Positions 1-12,463 are shown, numbered from the stretch's first letter. The stretch is DNA of 64,000 nt from Thuidium tamariscinum (GCA_947034885.2 OX344749.2:33289182-33353181), one strand, 5' to 3'. Notes: generated by a model from the letters alone, not told the origin. A program made the numbers and translations.

Positions 1-309
1 GAACTTTATTCCCCTATAAATAAGTAATGCTAAGGTGTTGATGATGATTGGTTGAAAATTGCAATGATATTTTGTATCTTAATTAAAAAGTTATATGTAA
101 AATCTTGTTGGGTTTCTAAGAAGACATTAATCTTGTTTGTCAAAATTGATTGAGAAATTGACAAGAATTTGACAAACATTGCAATATTGACCACATTGAT
201 AAAGTGCCAAATTTCAAAAGTTGTGGCTATCATTTCGGACATTAGGTTGTCATTTCAGACACTTTTCTGTCAAAGTTTTTGTAGATTAGGGTCCATTTCC
301 CTTGTAGTG
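1..309. mobile_element. 3' end of a CACTA (EnSpm-type) element, cut by window start
   Basis: The segment ends in TTTCCCTTGTAGTG at 296-309, the terminal inverted repeat of CACTA transposons. It aligns over about 310 bp with the 3' part of the intact element at 17106-18321, including shared blocks around AATTGACAAGAATTTGA and TTTTTGTAGATTAGGG. No transposase coding is visible. The 5' half lies outside the window, so its target duplication cannot be tested. Confidence 0.8.
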
Positions 310-682
310 ACAAGAACTGAATTTTATAATAAGTTGCACTTTAATATTTGGATGAAAAATATATGAAGATGAACGTCCAAATGGATAAAATTGTAGCAAC
401 AAGTTGTGACAATTTGCAATCAAAATAATAGATAAGATATCTCTCAATTTCTAATTTTTAATGATTTTTAGCAATACAGATATGCTCTTGAGACCTCATA
501 CGACTACTAATGTGTGTCTCATATAAAATTACATTTCAATGATTCAAAAATTATAACCTTTTCTATTTTTTGAGCTAATATTTCCATCACAAAATACTTA
601 CAAAATCCAAGTATTTTTTATCAAATAATAAATTGGACATGATTCTCTTTCTTTCAAATTTGTGTATAAGGGATGTATAAAA
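310..682. other. AT-rich spacer
   Basis: AT-rich sequence between two transposable elements. I see no gene, repeat or regulatory signal in it. Confidence 0.6.
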
Positions 683-1405
683 GGGTGATTGCAAGAAAGG
701 GCTGTCCTTTTTGGTGTCACAATGGAAGTGACTTTTGTGCCATTGGTTATAATTTTTGGGGTATTAATCCAATGTACTTGAAATTTTTATTGAAGATGGC
801 CAACTTGATATTAAAGAAATTCCTCATTTTTCAAAAATTTCCAAAAAAAATTTTCTAATTAAATTTTAATTTACCTAATTTGTCACACTTTGCAGTTTAG
901 GGGTTTTTAGTACTGTGGAGTATCCAAAATTAATGATGTAGACTTGAAATTTGTGTGGCCTATTTATGCCCTAAAGATTTATGAGTTGACCAAAAATATT
1001 TCTTAAAAACATTATTTTATGTCCTCTACATTGATGCAAATAGAGGCCCCTTGCGCATACAATTCTGAACATCAAAAATGGTTTCAAAATAATTCTTTTG
1101 GTGAAATCTCATCATCATCAATCCTTACCAAATTGACAATTTTTAGTTTTTTTTAAAATTGATTTTCCTATTTTTTACAAATTAAAATGTGAAAGTACCC
1201 CTTTTTCTGAGAATTTGCACTTTTCTAGTTCACCTAGTTAGAAAATTTTCCTACACTTTTCCTTCATATGGGACCTTCTTCTTAAAGGTATATGCACTAA
1301 ACATATTTTTCACATTTTTTTAAAATTATTTTTCTAATTAAACAGTACTCCCAAAGGAAAAGCACAAACGAGACAAAAAGTGAGAGGCCTTTCTTGCAAC
1401 TACCC
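683..1405. mobile_element. Non-autonomous TIR element, GGGTGATTGC family, copy 1
   Basis: It starts GGGTGATTGCAAGAAAGG and ends CCTTTCTTGCAACTACCC, an imperfect terminal inverted repeat. It aligns along its whole length with 12464-13195, including the block CACACTTTGC followed by a 'TTTAGGGG' motif. Both flanks read AAAA, a possible 4-bp target duplication but weak because it is A-only. There is no transposase ORF, so the superfamily is unassigned. Confidence 0.75.
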
Positions 1406-2950
1406 AAAATCATTTAATGTTGATTAAGAAGATAGAAATTACAAAGAGTTTTATATTGTTGACAATCATAGAGTGAATTTATTTTTAAGAATAAAATTTG
1501 AGAACAAATATTAATTCAATTTTTTATGAAGAAAGAAAAACAAATGAAATGTTTCAAATTGTTATTCAAAAAAATCTTATGTATATTGATATTTATTATA
1601 AATTGCCACCTGTACTTATATAAGAATTCCATCTCTAGAATTCAAACCAAATTAAGCATATAGCAAGTATATACAAAATCAATGTGTGTACTTATATCCT
1701 ATATATAGAGATATGGAGTTCTTCTATATTGATTTTTTAATTTCAAACAATAATTCCATGTTTAAAAGACCCATGTTCTAAAGTTTTAAAATGTCTTATT
1801 ATGATATATATGATAGTTTGTGCCCATTTTTTTAATATTAGTTTTAGTTATACTTGCCATATGATATGTTGTTAAAAAGTTCTCAAGAATAATTTTCCAA
1901 TGGTATATCATGCATTGACTTTAGAATTAGATAAAGCTTTTGATTACTCATACACCCAATAAGAGTAATTTTTATGATGTGTTGGAATTAGAAATGAATT
2001 TGTGGAGTTTTCTTGGGTTGTAATTGAGTAGGTAGAGAGTGTTGTGATGCTTTCACTTCTCTACTAATAGAAAGAAACTACATTTTAGTAGAAGTTTATT
2101 ATTATTAGACTAAATCAAAGATTTCCTATGCAAGTTTGATAATATGAGGTTGCAAACTAACTTTTTGGGTGCAAGATCCAATTTGGTAATGAGTTGGAAA
2201 ATGTCTCTTCCTAAGATGGGGCAAGTTCGAGTGATCTATTGTTCAATTTGGCTCTTGGATTTGTAGGAGCCTTGATTTGTTCTTTGTTTAGTTGTCTAAA
2301 AATGTAAATCTTTTTGTTAGGGAGGTTCTCCTCTATTCTTCTATACTATTTCCCTTACAATGGAGTATTGTCTACATGTTTCAGAAAAACAAAAACTAAA
2401 CCAAAAATTTAAGTCTAATCTTAATAATATTTTTTTGAAATCCCCCTTCTTCAATACTAGTACTATACTAATAAAAATAAGTGTAATATGTATACAATTG
2501 TAATCAAGACCTTAACTCCCTACTTCTCATGGACCTCACCAAAACTTTTGTAAGCCTACAATTCCAATTTCTCCTATAGCAACCATTGTACATTTTTATA
2601 TAAAATCCCCCCCCTCCCCCCTATTTTGTGCAAGGTATGATCCATTCTATAAGTTTGCTCTAAATTACAAATATAATAAGGTAAAAGTACCTACAATGGA
2701 GAACTTAAGCATTTTAGGATGTAAGATGTGGGAAATTCATTGTGAAAATTGAGCTCAGTGTGTATAAACATAAGGATGAAGAACAATGCTGGAAAAAAAT
2801 TCCTCAAAACCTAATATCTTATTTAACATAATAAATGAAGATTTTTCATTAGGACCCATTGCGGATTCAAAGATTCACCTACTACAGATAACTCCGACAC
2901 TTTTCTTGAAGCAAAAAAAGAAGAGAGATGATTGGATGAGAAGGTACAAA
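1406..2950. other. AT-rich spacer
   Basis: No ORF, terminal repeat or RNA gene is evident. The one odd spot is a C-rich homopolymer-like run near 2608-2622. Similar C or G runs recur near 10998, 26393, 28288, 29424, 29607 and 41720. Confidence 0.5.
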
Positions 2951-4054
2951 TAGAGAATTTTTTCAATAAATAGTGCATCCAAGTTTTGTCGACAATAGGT
3001 TACCCTATGAAGACATTAAAGGGGGTTTGTCCGAAATATGTACTTCTACCGTAATGCTCGCGAGGTTCCTCTCGTCATGGCACAATAATCACAGAGCTGA
3101 AGGCCTGACTGTAGTTGATGCTGGTGTTTCGCCTCAAACCCTAATTGCTCGAGGTTCCGTGCTGGAGTTTCGATTGCGTCGACCGATTGCGAGTAAACTA
3201 CCAGCAAGCAATTTAGAAGCAGACGCCCTCTCGTATAAACTTTAAGCTTGGTATGCCCCCTGCTGTATGTTTTGAAAATGGATGTAGTTTGTTGATAAGA
3301 TCTTTCGACCTTGTGATTTGCAAGCACGCCATTTTAAATCGAAGAGCACTATGCAGGCGCTTAGAGGAATTGGCAGCAATAGATCTCATGGTTTGAGCTA
3401 GATTGAATTCGGAGGCTGTTGAGCCAGAACTGTTGTTGAGTGATCGTGATTTCATTTTAGGACTGCCGTCGGATTTCTATTTCCTTAGTGAGGAATTTTT
3501 TGAGCTACATTGAATGCGGAGACTTTTTGAGTCAACTGATATTGAAAGTGATCGGAAGCCTGGATGACATTTTAGGGCTGCAGTCGGAATTTCTGTATCC
3601 GGAGTGAGTAATTTTTCGAGCCAGATTGAATGTGGAGGCTGTTGAGTCACAACTTTTATTGAGTGATCGTGAGCCCGGAATGACATTTTAGGGCTGCAGT
3701 CGGACTTTCTACTCCCGGAGTGAGGAAATGGTCTTCGATGTCAAAATAAGGTCTTCTGCGTGCTTGATCGATTTTAGGGTTTCATATGCTAGATTTCAGG
3801 CGATATGAATTTGGTTCTGAGATTGATCGATTGCTTCCCTTTTGTTTTTTCGCTCATTGGTGGTCTTCCTTTGAATTGAAGCAAACGGCGACGTTGATGC
3901 AGGGTCTATCGTCATTTAGCATGGATTGGCATCCTCGTGCACATCATTTGCCAGCGTCTCGTCTTTACAAATGAGATAGAGGTTTGGTTCCATCAGTGAG
4001 AGGTTGCACGTAGCAATAAGATCAGCGACGGAAAAATTTGTATGATTTGCAGGT
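2951..4054 (+). promoter_or_regulatory. Upstream region and likely 5' UTR of the coiled-coil gene
   Basis: Base composition rises from the AT-rich spacer to near balance at about 2970 and stays so to the first coding exon. Short ORFs at 2973-3245 and 3786-3974 have no recognisable product and would be upstream ORFs if transcribed. An acceptor-like TTTGCAG lies at 4046-4052, two bases before the ATG, so an intron probably interrupts the 5' UTR. I could not place a TATA box or transcription start. Confidence 0.4.
3395..3731. repeat. Three-copy degenerate tandem repeat, units 107-116 bp
   Basis: Units start at 3395, 3502 and 3618, each with GAGC(T/C)A(G/C)ATTGAAT. Each also carries ATTTTAGG(A/G)CTGC(C/A)GTCGGA and a G(T/G)AGTGAG(G/T)AA block near its end. 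The array lies 320 bp upstream of the first coding exon of the coiled-coil gene, in its presumed promoter or leader. Confidence 0.8.
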
Positions 4055-4895
4055 ATGGCTCAAGTGACATGTGGAGCACGCATTGGATTTTTGGTTGCTG
4101 CCATCATCTTGGTAATTGTTCAGGTAAATTCAGTTCATATGCCGAGAGTCCTATGCAGAAAATGTATTTTGCCTCCTAGAATCAATGCTGCTTGCGATAT
4201 TCTGAGGATTCCTCAGAAAGGCTCAGACTCAGAGCAGCGAGATATTGTTGTTTCACACTCCTGAAGAATTAAAAATGTCATAAGTAGGGAATTAACAAGA
4301 CGGAATGGTTGGAATGGAGACAGATGCGATTGTTTGCTGCAGAGCAGAAGTATGCACTTCAAGCAGCTTCTTTTGTGAGTTTTGATTCTCGATCTCTCGT
4401 CAGATGAATTTTGATGTGTCTGCCTTGTGAAAGCTTGTTATCGTTTTGGTGAAACGTGTATGATGAGAATAATGTGGTTGTTATTATGATGGGTAACACG
4501 TGCGATATGGATGGATGGCGAATCGCTTGCAGGTAGAATTTGAAGAATCCTGTCAAACGGAATTGCGGGAACTTGGAGATAAATTGTTAACGCAGCAGAC
4601 TAAGCTTGCTTACTTAGAAGGTTGTCCCTGCTACGGAGCATTTTCTCTTATACATTTTTGAGCGGGTTGGGATTGTACTTTGGGCGGTGTCTGCCTTTCT
4701 TTAGCGAGTCACTCAGAAAACGCATGTTATTCGAAAAGATCTGTTTCTAAAATAAGAAAGGTGACTTTGGTCTTGGTTTTTTGTACGTGCAATACTATAT
4801 ATACTGTGATAACTTCGTTATTTCTCGTGCAGGGGAGAAAATCCGGCTTGAGAGGGAGAATGGAAAGTTAGTCAGTGAGCTTAAGACGAGTCAAG
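4055..4895 (+). CDS. Membrane-anchored coiled-coil protein, 5' part (exons 1-4)
   Basis: Four exons join in frame: 4055-4123, 4345-4374 (a 30-nt microexon), 4533-4620 and 4833-4895. The phases are 0, 0, 1 and 1 and every intron is GT-AG. The 83 residues read start with MAQVTCGARIGFLVAAIILV, a hydrophobic segment at about residues 9-22 that would act as a signal anchor. A charged helical stretch with heptad character follows from about residue 34, including LRELGDKLLTQQTKLAYLEG then EKIRLERENGKLVSELK. The ATG lies two bases after an AG acceptor, so the leader probably has its own intron. The acceptor of the microexon is the second AG of GCAGAG, which is needed to keep phase. The 3' part was not resolved: phase-compatible candidates are noted separately. 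I do not recognise the family. It could be an ER or Golgi tethering protein, but that is a guess. Confidence 0.5.
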
Positions 4896-5398
4896 GTAAG
4901 TGATTGTCTTGCAAAATGTATTTTGGAGTAGCAAGCAAAATTTCTATGTGTAGCACACGAGAGTACAGGTCTTAGCCTCTAAAAGACCGAGGATTCATTG
5001 TTTTAAATTGTCGAATTTGATTGGTGATATTGTGAAAATTATAATTCTGATGGAGCCAAATTTTATTTCATCAGAATCAGTGTAGATCATTGCATGTGTT
5101 GCTCAATAAATAAATAAAATTGGACCAACAACACTCCTTGTATGACCTACTCAAAATTGCTAATAAATATGAGGCCAATTTGGAGTAGGTCAGGAGTATT
5201 CATGATTAAAAATGACCAATTCGATTGATCATATTGTGAAACTTATATATCATCAGATGGGGCCAAATTTCATAACACTCCCCACGACCTCAAAAATGAT
5301 AAAGAAAAGATGAGGCTCAAATCAGTCCACCGTCATCATTGAACCTTGATATTCTCTACAAATCAGGTTCAGAGAACTAATTTGTGTAACTATCGCAG

Positions 5399-6441
5399 CT
5401 GTATCCACTGCCCCTTCAGCCAAACGTGGGATGCTAAATTGGAGAAAATTGATTACGGACTAGGTATGTGAAAGAACAGGCTTGTTATGAAAAATATTAC
5501 TATATAGCCATGGGATTATCGAGGCATGTTGTGTCTAGTTGAACAAGGTTGTACTTTCACGATACAGGACATAACTTCACTAGTTTGATCTTGTTCGAGA
5601 ATGCTCAACGAAGGATGCTCAGCCAAGGGACTCATAAGGATACCGTAACTTCAAAGGACATGTGAGGTATGTGCACCTGAAAGCATCTAAATAAGCATGG
5701 TTGTTGACTCTTATTGGCCATTGTAAGCAGATTGTAATGCAAGTTAGCATTTATTTTTTTAAACCATATAAATAAACTATGAACTCTGAAAATTTTGATC
5801 AATGGTGTATCGAAAATTAACCTTAAGTTTTCATGTTCACATGTTCAGAAAGTGTACACTTTAGGATCTCTACGCTTCACTTTTTGAGTGAGGGTCACAA
5901 TGAGGTGTAGTTACCGTACTCTCATGAGATTAACCATGCTCTCCGTATCCATGAATGATTGCCGCCTCTACAAAAATGAGCTATATCAAGGATATGTTAT
6001 GCACAGTAAAAATCTCATTACTATCTCACTCTGTTTATTGTGGACTAGTTAATGTGGAAGTAAACCCTTGTTACGAGCTAATATGTCAAGATATGAAATC
6101 TCAAGGGATGTTTTTTCCATAACGGCGTTGGAGTTCAGATACATCTATAATAATTGGGTCTCATTCAAGGGTCTCAAAAATGACATCATTATCTATGAAC
6201 TAGGATAAAACTATGAGATGTAACTATATTCTTCATGTCCATGATTTTCACATCTATTGAGGTTCTATTGCTTATATGCCTGCTGTTTCTTTGCAGATGT
6301 CCTCGGCTATTTGGATCCTCACATTTCCACGATGTCATCAAAATGTGAATGCCGTGCTTCAAAGCAGAATCTGCCAAACCAACTTTCTGACGTATTTGCA
6401 ACTCAAAATCCTTGCTCACGGATTTGTTCCAAGCATGATGC
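5399..6441 (+). other. Two phase-compatible candidate exons of the coiled-coil gene
   Basis: Exon 4 of the coiled-coil gene leaves one base (phase 1). Segment 5399-5465 lies between TATCGCAG and GTATGTG, enters in phase 1 and leaves in phase 1, giving 'VSTAPSAKRGMLNWRKIDYG'. Segment 6297-6441 lies between TTTGCAG and GTTACTG, also phase 1 in and out, starting DVLGYLDPHISTMSSK. Neither continues the coiled coil and no conserved domain is visible, so either may be chance. Between them, imperfect 65-bp direct repeats (about 5005-5075 and 5206-5275) share ATATTGTGAAA and GGGCCAAATTT-like blocks. Confidence 0.2.
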
Positions 6442-6622
6442 AGGTTACTGAATGTGATTGCACAACTCATGTTATTTGTCATTTTCAGATAGTATTAATT
6501 GAATGAAATAATTGCTCTGCTTGAAAGTGTTGTTGGATAGATTTTTGTATGAATTCTCTGAACATATTATGACAATCAGATTTGCTGAAATGGTGGCCAA
6601 TATGTAGTATGGACTGATAGAG

Positions 6623-7128
6623 ATGCACTTTAAGGTAAAAGATCTCTTGATCTATCTAAAATTAGACCACCAACGGATTAAAGCCCTTCAGAATATGTCC
6701 CGGGTTCCATGTCCCAAGTTCCCATTCCTCTCAAAATATTTCCATGGCAGCACTTTTGGAAAGTTTTGGCGTCATAGGAAGTGGGACTTCAAGGCTGATG
6801 TAGATTTTCAGTTTGGCTTGCTCTATCCACCTTTGATCCACCTCTTGCTCCAAGTCGTACCTCAAATAAAGGGCAAGTTTTCAATTCCCTCTTCTAATTT
6901 GATGAGATTCATACTCTGATAATTTGTTTGGGAGTAATAGTGAATCTTTCGTTGAGGCTTGCAATGTCAAAATTCGATGTGTTTTGTGATGAGTTATTTG
7001 AGGCAATTCATGAATCAAAGCAACTTTCTAATGGAGATTTCCAGTATTTTCAATTCGGTAGTGCCTTAGTACACGTGATGATAGGTATGAAGGTACTTGA
7101 AGCTTTAGAGACAATGCTTACATTGTGA
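6623..7128 (+). other. Unassigned ORF pair, possible gene or transposon remnant
   Basis: Two adjacent ORFs (6623-6919, 98 aa; 6928-7128, 66 aa) sit in a patch less AT-rich than its surroundings. The first contains a tryptophan- and aromatic-rich stretch around KFWRHRKWDFKADVDFQFG. The second reads like a soluble helical protein (FDVFCDELFEAIHESKQLS). They are in different frames with no clear splice signals between them. They could be late exons of the upstream gene or a decayed element. I recognise no domain. Confidence 0.2.
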
Positions 7129-7213
7129 CAAACACTCACCTAAACGCTCACCTAATTAATGATCATTCTCAAATATCAAATTGGCAATATGCTAGGGTAC
7201 ATGAGCTTGAGGG

Positions 7214-8690
7214 TTAACTCCTACAGTTCCATGACTATGCAATTTCTAGTCTAAGTACCAAATTTTAGGAATTTTTTTTTTGGATACATATAATTGTAGG
7301 ATCTTGTAGTATGTTAATTATAGAAAATGTAAAAAGTTCCAAAAATTCTCACTCTATGGATTGCAAGGTATTAGTGTTTGAATTGATAGAATTCTTATTT
7401 TTGTCCCTACAAAAAATAAGGTAGTTGCACTTCACAAGGTAACATGTATGAAAAATGTTCATGGTGGTGGTGCTTCTTTGGATTCATTCTTAAAGGCAAG
7501 TTGGTTGCATGCTTGAATCATTTCAAATCATTTGGATTTACACAACATATGAAAAAAAATTGTAAGTAGAAAGAAGTAGAGAATAATTTCAAATATTGAA
7601 TTGTTAAAATTTTAATTATGAAATCTAGTTATAAAATTGAAAATTGAAAATCCTGATGAGTATAATGTAGTATGTAGTATAGAGTAATAAACAATCTTCA
7701 TCTGATGATTTTATTTATTTTTTAAAATATTAAAATATTAGTTATATAAAAGACATTACAATCTATATTAAAATATGAAATCTACAATTGTCTATAAACT
7801 AACACTCTTCAAACTTTAATCTCTTTAATCAAAATGAAATGATTCAAAGCTTTCCATGTATGTATTGATTTAGAAATTCAATTTCAAATTTTTGTTCAAA
7901 CCTTAAAGGAAGGCAAGATGGATTTTAGGTAGGTTCCTTTGACTTCAATTTTTTGTGAAACTTTTTGAAACTTTCTCATAATATAGAAAAATTGATGAGC
8001 TTCATAGGAATGTAATTTTTTTTTCAATTGGTGTTCAAGAGTAAAAGTTATACTACAAAAGGCCCAAAATCGAACTTTGCAAGCAACAAAATTTATCTTG
8101 TAAAAAGATCAAATTAAATTAAATTTTCTTTTACAAAACAATATATTTTTGTCTATACAAAAAGCTTTATTTATTCTAGTTGGATTAGTGATGAGAAAAT
8201 GATTGACAATATAGATTTTTTGGGCAATTTCAACATTTTTTGAAAAAATAACTTTGATTGTCCATATCTTCCAATCAATGCTATTAAACTTCATGAAGTT
8301 TTTTACTATATGATTTCAAAGAAGTCAAGTACAAGATCCTAAAGTCAAATTCTAAAAGAAAATTGTTTTTTTGTTTTTTGGATAAATTAAAGTAGTAGAA
8401 ATGGTAATTTTGAATGGTTTGACAAAAAAAATGGCCTTAGTCCTTCAGGGGATAAGAAAGTGATTTTTACTAATTAGCCCAAATTACTTGGCTAAGAAAA
8501 AAACTACTTATCATACAATAATTTTTTTAACTATGCAGTTAAAAACTATGAAAGTTGTTGGACCTTAAGAAAAAATTGTCTATATAGTATGTGAAATTTC
8601 AAAGAAAAATAAATAAAAATTCAATTGTAGTGAGTTATTTAAAATTTCTGTATTGTCTCAAAAAATGTAGCCTTGTCTTTTATGAGTTAA
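7214..8690. mobile_element. TTAA-flanked TIR element, copy 1 (diverged ends)
   Basis: It starts TTAACTCCTACAGTTCC and ends CTTTTATGAGTTAA. Internally it matches the element at 24368-25563: GGATCTTGTA near the left end, a CTTCACAAGGTAACAT block, and TAGTGAGTTATTTAAAATTTC near the right end. It has no transposase ORF. Its ends are the most decayed of the family, suggesting an old insertion. Confidence 0.6.
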
Positions 8691-8818
8691 CAACACGTCA
8701 AGTATTGACAACAATATAAAATAAGTACATCCAAAATCACACCTTGCCTAAAACCACCATTACCACTTTATATACCTTTCCAAAATCAATATATATACAT
8801 ATGCTAAAGAATTGATTT

Positions 8819-9063
8819 AAAACCATCTACAGAAGAAACTTTGACCCTTTATAACTCTTTTGTATACCATGTCCAAATGTTGTGTTCTTTGGTGTATTGA
8901 AATTTACTTTGAGTTGCCAATAAGAAATTATGAAAATTTGATAAAATAATAATAACTAGGCACAATAGCAAAAAGTAGAGATTTGGGGGTATCCGCCTTA
9001 ATGCCACTTTTTCTATTGTCATTTTTGCTTAGAAGGTTGTCCTAGATGGTTGGTTTTCAAAAA
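8819..9063. repeat. 245-bp direct repeat, left copy
   Basis: It matches 9798-10042 with roughly 85-90% identity by eye, from ACCATCTA to GATGGTTGGTTTTCAA. The two copies abut the left and right ends of the TIR element at 9064-9795 exactly. Confidence 0.85.
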
Positions 9064-9795
9064 GGGTGATTGCACGAAACAATTGTACTATTTGTTGTGT
9101 TTTACAGCAATACTCTTGACTTTTTTTGGTGTACTATTCAATTAGAAATTTAATTTTTTTAATTTTTTAAAAATATGATTTATTTATACACATTTAAGAT
9201 GAAGGTACCCACATAAGGAATTGTATAGAAAAATCTTCTAAGTAGGAGAACTTGAAAAATGCCAAACCTCAAGAAAATACATACCTTCATGTTTTAATTA
9301 GGGAAAAATAGTAAAAATAAGTAAATACAAAAAATAAAAAATAAAAATTTGCAAAAAACTTTATGGAGATGGTCATTCACCAAAAAACCCACCAAAATAA
9401 AATTTTATATGTTTTGAAATGCAAGCAGAAAGATGCTCACTTTGTAGACTTCCACAAGACATAAAATTAACTATTTTCAAAAATCCTTCTTTGGGGAGTT
9501 AGAAGTCTTTTGGAAGACCATTTCATTCAAATTTCATCTTAAAATCATTAAAAGAAAGTACTCCTTAGTACTAAAAAACTCCAAATTGTCATTTTTGACA
9601 TTCAATCACTAGTACTACTTTAATATTAAATTATTTTTGAAAATTATGAAAGAATTACGTAAGGTGTATGATAGTCATGAATACCTTGTCTAGAAATCTT
9701 GAGTCATTTGGAGCGAAAATGCAAAAGTTATGGTAAAAAAATAGACGAGTATGAGACGTGATGGAAAATAGTTCAAGTGTTTTGTGCAATCACCC
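9064..9795. mobile_element. Non-autonomous TIR element, GGGTGATTGC family, copy 2
   Basis: It starts GGGTGATTGCACGAAACA and ends TGTTTTGTGCAATCACCC. The TIR is near perfect and continues two more bases as AA/TT. Internal sequence differs from the copies at 683 and 12464, so this is a diverged subfamily sharing length and termini. It has no short target duplication; instead it is flanked by the 245-bp direct repeats. Confidence 0.75.
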
Positions 9796-9797
9796 TT

Positions 9798-10042
9798 CAA
9801 ACCATCTATAGAAGAAACTTTGACTCTTCATAACTTTTTCATACCATGTTCAAATGTTGTGTTCTTTGGTGTATTGAAAATCACTTTCAGTTGCCAATAA
9901 GAAATTATAACAATTTGATGTAATAACAATAACTAGGTATAGTAGCAAAAAGTAAAGATTTGGGGGGGTATCCACCTTAATGTGACTTTTGCTATTGTCA
10001 TTTTTGCTTAGAAGGTTGTCTTGGATGGTTGGTTTTCAAAAA
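9798..10042. repeat. 245-bp direct repeat, right copy
   Basis: Right partner of the repeat at 8819-9063, starting directly after the TIR element. Confidence 0.85.
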
Positions 10043-10723
10043 GCTACTAGTATTTTATCTCTACTTAATCCCTAAATGCTCAAGGCCTTTTTTGAGCTTC
10101 TTGAAATTTGCTATAAATTAAATAAAAAGCCAAAAATTTTATAAGGCTTATCAATCTCTTAAAATTGAAAAATTGAAAAAAAATTGAATTGTACAAATGT
10201 AAATTATTAGAGATCACATAGTAAAAGAAAACACAACAATATCACTTACGCATTGAAAGATCATGATGTTTGATCATGAAGATATTATAACAATGAAAGT
10301 CATTTGAAGTCCTTTTGTCTTCTATTCAAATGTCAAAACTACATTTGAGTTCACCAAAAAACAAGGTTAAAGGATATGACATGCATAACCCAAATCAATA
10401 TATAGCTTCTCAAAATCTACTCTACAATTTTTCAAAATAATTTCTAATGCAATTTTTTCACCAAGATTTGCCATATTTGAGGCTTCTAAGAGCCCTCAAT
10501 ACTAAAGAATCAAGATTTGCAATGCACAACTTACATTGCACAAAATTTGAATAGAAAAGTCATAATCATCAATTTTCCAAATTTTCCAAATTTTGATGCT
10601 AAGACTAGACTTAAAAGACAATGTGTCTAAAAAAGACCTACTAGAAATAGTAACTTGATATGGTTTTATTTTAATTCTAAAGTTTTGTCTACAATAGAAT
10701 TTGAATATTTGAGCCTCAAGCAT
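10043..10723. other. AT-rich spacer
   Basis: No gene or recognisable element seen. Confidence 0.5.
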
Positions 10724-11634
10724 TTAACTCCTTAAGGACTAACGCAGTTTTGACAATGGAGGTTTTCAATGAATTCTAACACTTTGATATTTTTGCACGT
10801 AGATGTGAATTATTTTTTAAAATTTCAACCATACAAAAGTAAATATTACTTTGTTTAGTATTCATGGAATGAATTTTAGGAAATTTGGACTATTAGATCT
10901 TTAGATTATAATAATTTTGGATGATCAACTTTATAGGCCTAAACTGTAGGTTTTGGAGAAAAAAACTAATAAAAAGATGAGTAAATATTTTTTAACCCCC
11001 CCCCCCCCAAAAAAAAAGATTATTTGGAATCTAAAGCAAATGTTGTATTTTTTTATTTGAAAATTTGAAGAAAAAAAAATCTCTCAAATTTGTAAACATT
11101 TTCAAACATGAAGACTAGAAAGTCAAATTCTAAGCAAATTGGATCCTACAAAATTCTTAAAAATTTATATATGGATAAATTTTTGAAATTTTACAACAAA
11201 TGTTATTATCATGTTGTTTGTAATATCTTAAAAAAATTTGAAATCATTTTAATAATTTTGTGTCATTAATTACACTTGATTGAACCTTTTATTCAAAAAA
11301 TTGTTAAAAACAAGAATTTCAAATTTTTTTCAAATTCTTTTTGTTTGTGTTGATTATAGAATAGAATTGTGTAAGATTTTTTTTTTTTTATCTCTATTAT
11401 TCTTTTCATGAAAAAACATTATACTTGCTCTCTTTTCCTACTAGACTACATTCTCAACTACATTTCGTAAATGAATTTTTAACTACTTATGACATTCAAA
11501 ATTAGAGAATCAGAAAATGCAAAAAGTATGTAAACTTCTTAGTGTACAAGATGTTAGTTCCCAAAATATGGAGATTTGTTTCACCCTTCCAAGAAATTGC
11601 CATTGAAAACTTTGGAGAGTCCTTGAAGGGTTAA
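10724..11634. mobile_element. TTAA-flanked TIR element, copy 2
   Basis: The left end is TTAACTCCTTAAGGACTAAC. The right end read in reverse complement is TTAACCCTTCAAGGACTCTC. Similarity continues about 40 bp inward (GTTTT..CAATGG on both arms). The interior is AT-rich with a C13/A10 run near 10997-11020 and no transposase. Confidence 0.65.
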
Positions 11635-12463
11635 GAGTTAAAAGAAAATGTGTCAAAAGAACTTTACAATTTAACCCCTAAGTGGTCAAAGGCCGCTGTG
11701 TCTTGACACTTAAAAATGTTTTTATCTTCTTTTTCATCGAGTTCCTCTATGTATTTGCGAATATTTTCAGCTATAAAACACGTATAAAATTGATGGCAAA
11801 CTAACTCTTGATTTAGTTGAGATTTTAAAATAAAAGTTAACCTTGATAAAGGAGCATTATCCAATCGAAACGGGCTTCATTGTACTAGTATGCTGTGGCA
11901 TTTCCACAATACAATAAAATATAAATAATTTTTTTTTCTTCCTAATTTTCTAATTCACAAAAAATTTGAATTCCTTATCTTTTGTATTATTAGTCAAAAT
12001 GCCTCACAGCAAAGCTCGTGCACCCCTCGTTTGGGAAAGAACTTTCCAAGAGTACTATAAATGTGACCAAAGGTTGCACAATTTTAGGGGTCTCAAGATA
12101 ACAAAAGAAACACAAAATAGCCTCATTTAAGGTAATAGGCTAGTACTTGTGCCTTGTGTCATATTGTCATTGCCATAGCCAAAATGAAAGTATAAGTAAT
12201 TTTAAAATTTTAAAATTTATAATAATAATTTTTTAAATCATAAAAACTTTGAAATTTTTAGTAATTTTTTAATTCATAATAATAATTTTTCAATTCATTG
12301 AAACTTTGAAATTCAATAACATTCACATTATAAGCCCAAATGCTAGGAAACAAAGCCCATGCACCCTTCCTCATAGAGAACTTTCCAACAGTATAAAGAA
12401 TGTTCCAAGGCCTTGTTGAGTTTAAAAACATACTTGCTTTTCAAGCCTCATAAGTCTACATAT
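11635..12463. other. AT-rich spacer with an orphan TTAACCCCTAA end
   Basis: TTAACCCCTAAGTGGTC at 11671-11687 looks like one end of the TTAA family, but no partner end was found downstream. Otherwise no gene or repeat was recognised. Confidence 0.4.

Noticed and set aside
673..858. 61-aa ORF starting near 673
   Set aside because: It overlaps the end of a TIR element and is interrupted in the related copy at 12464.
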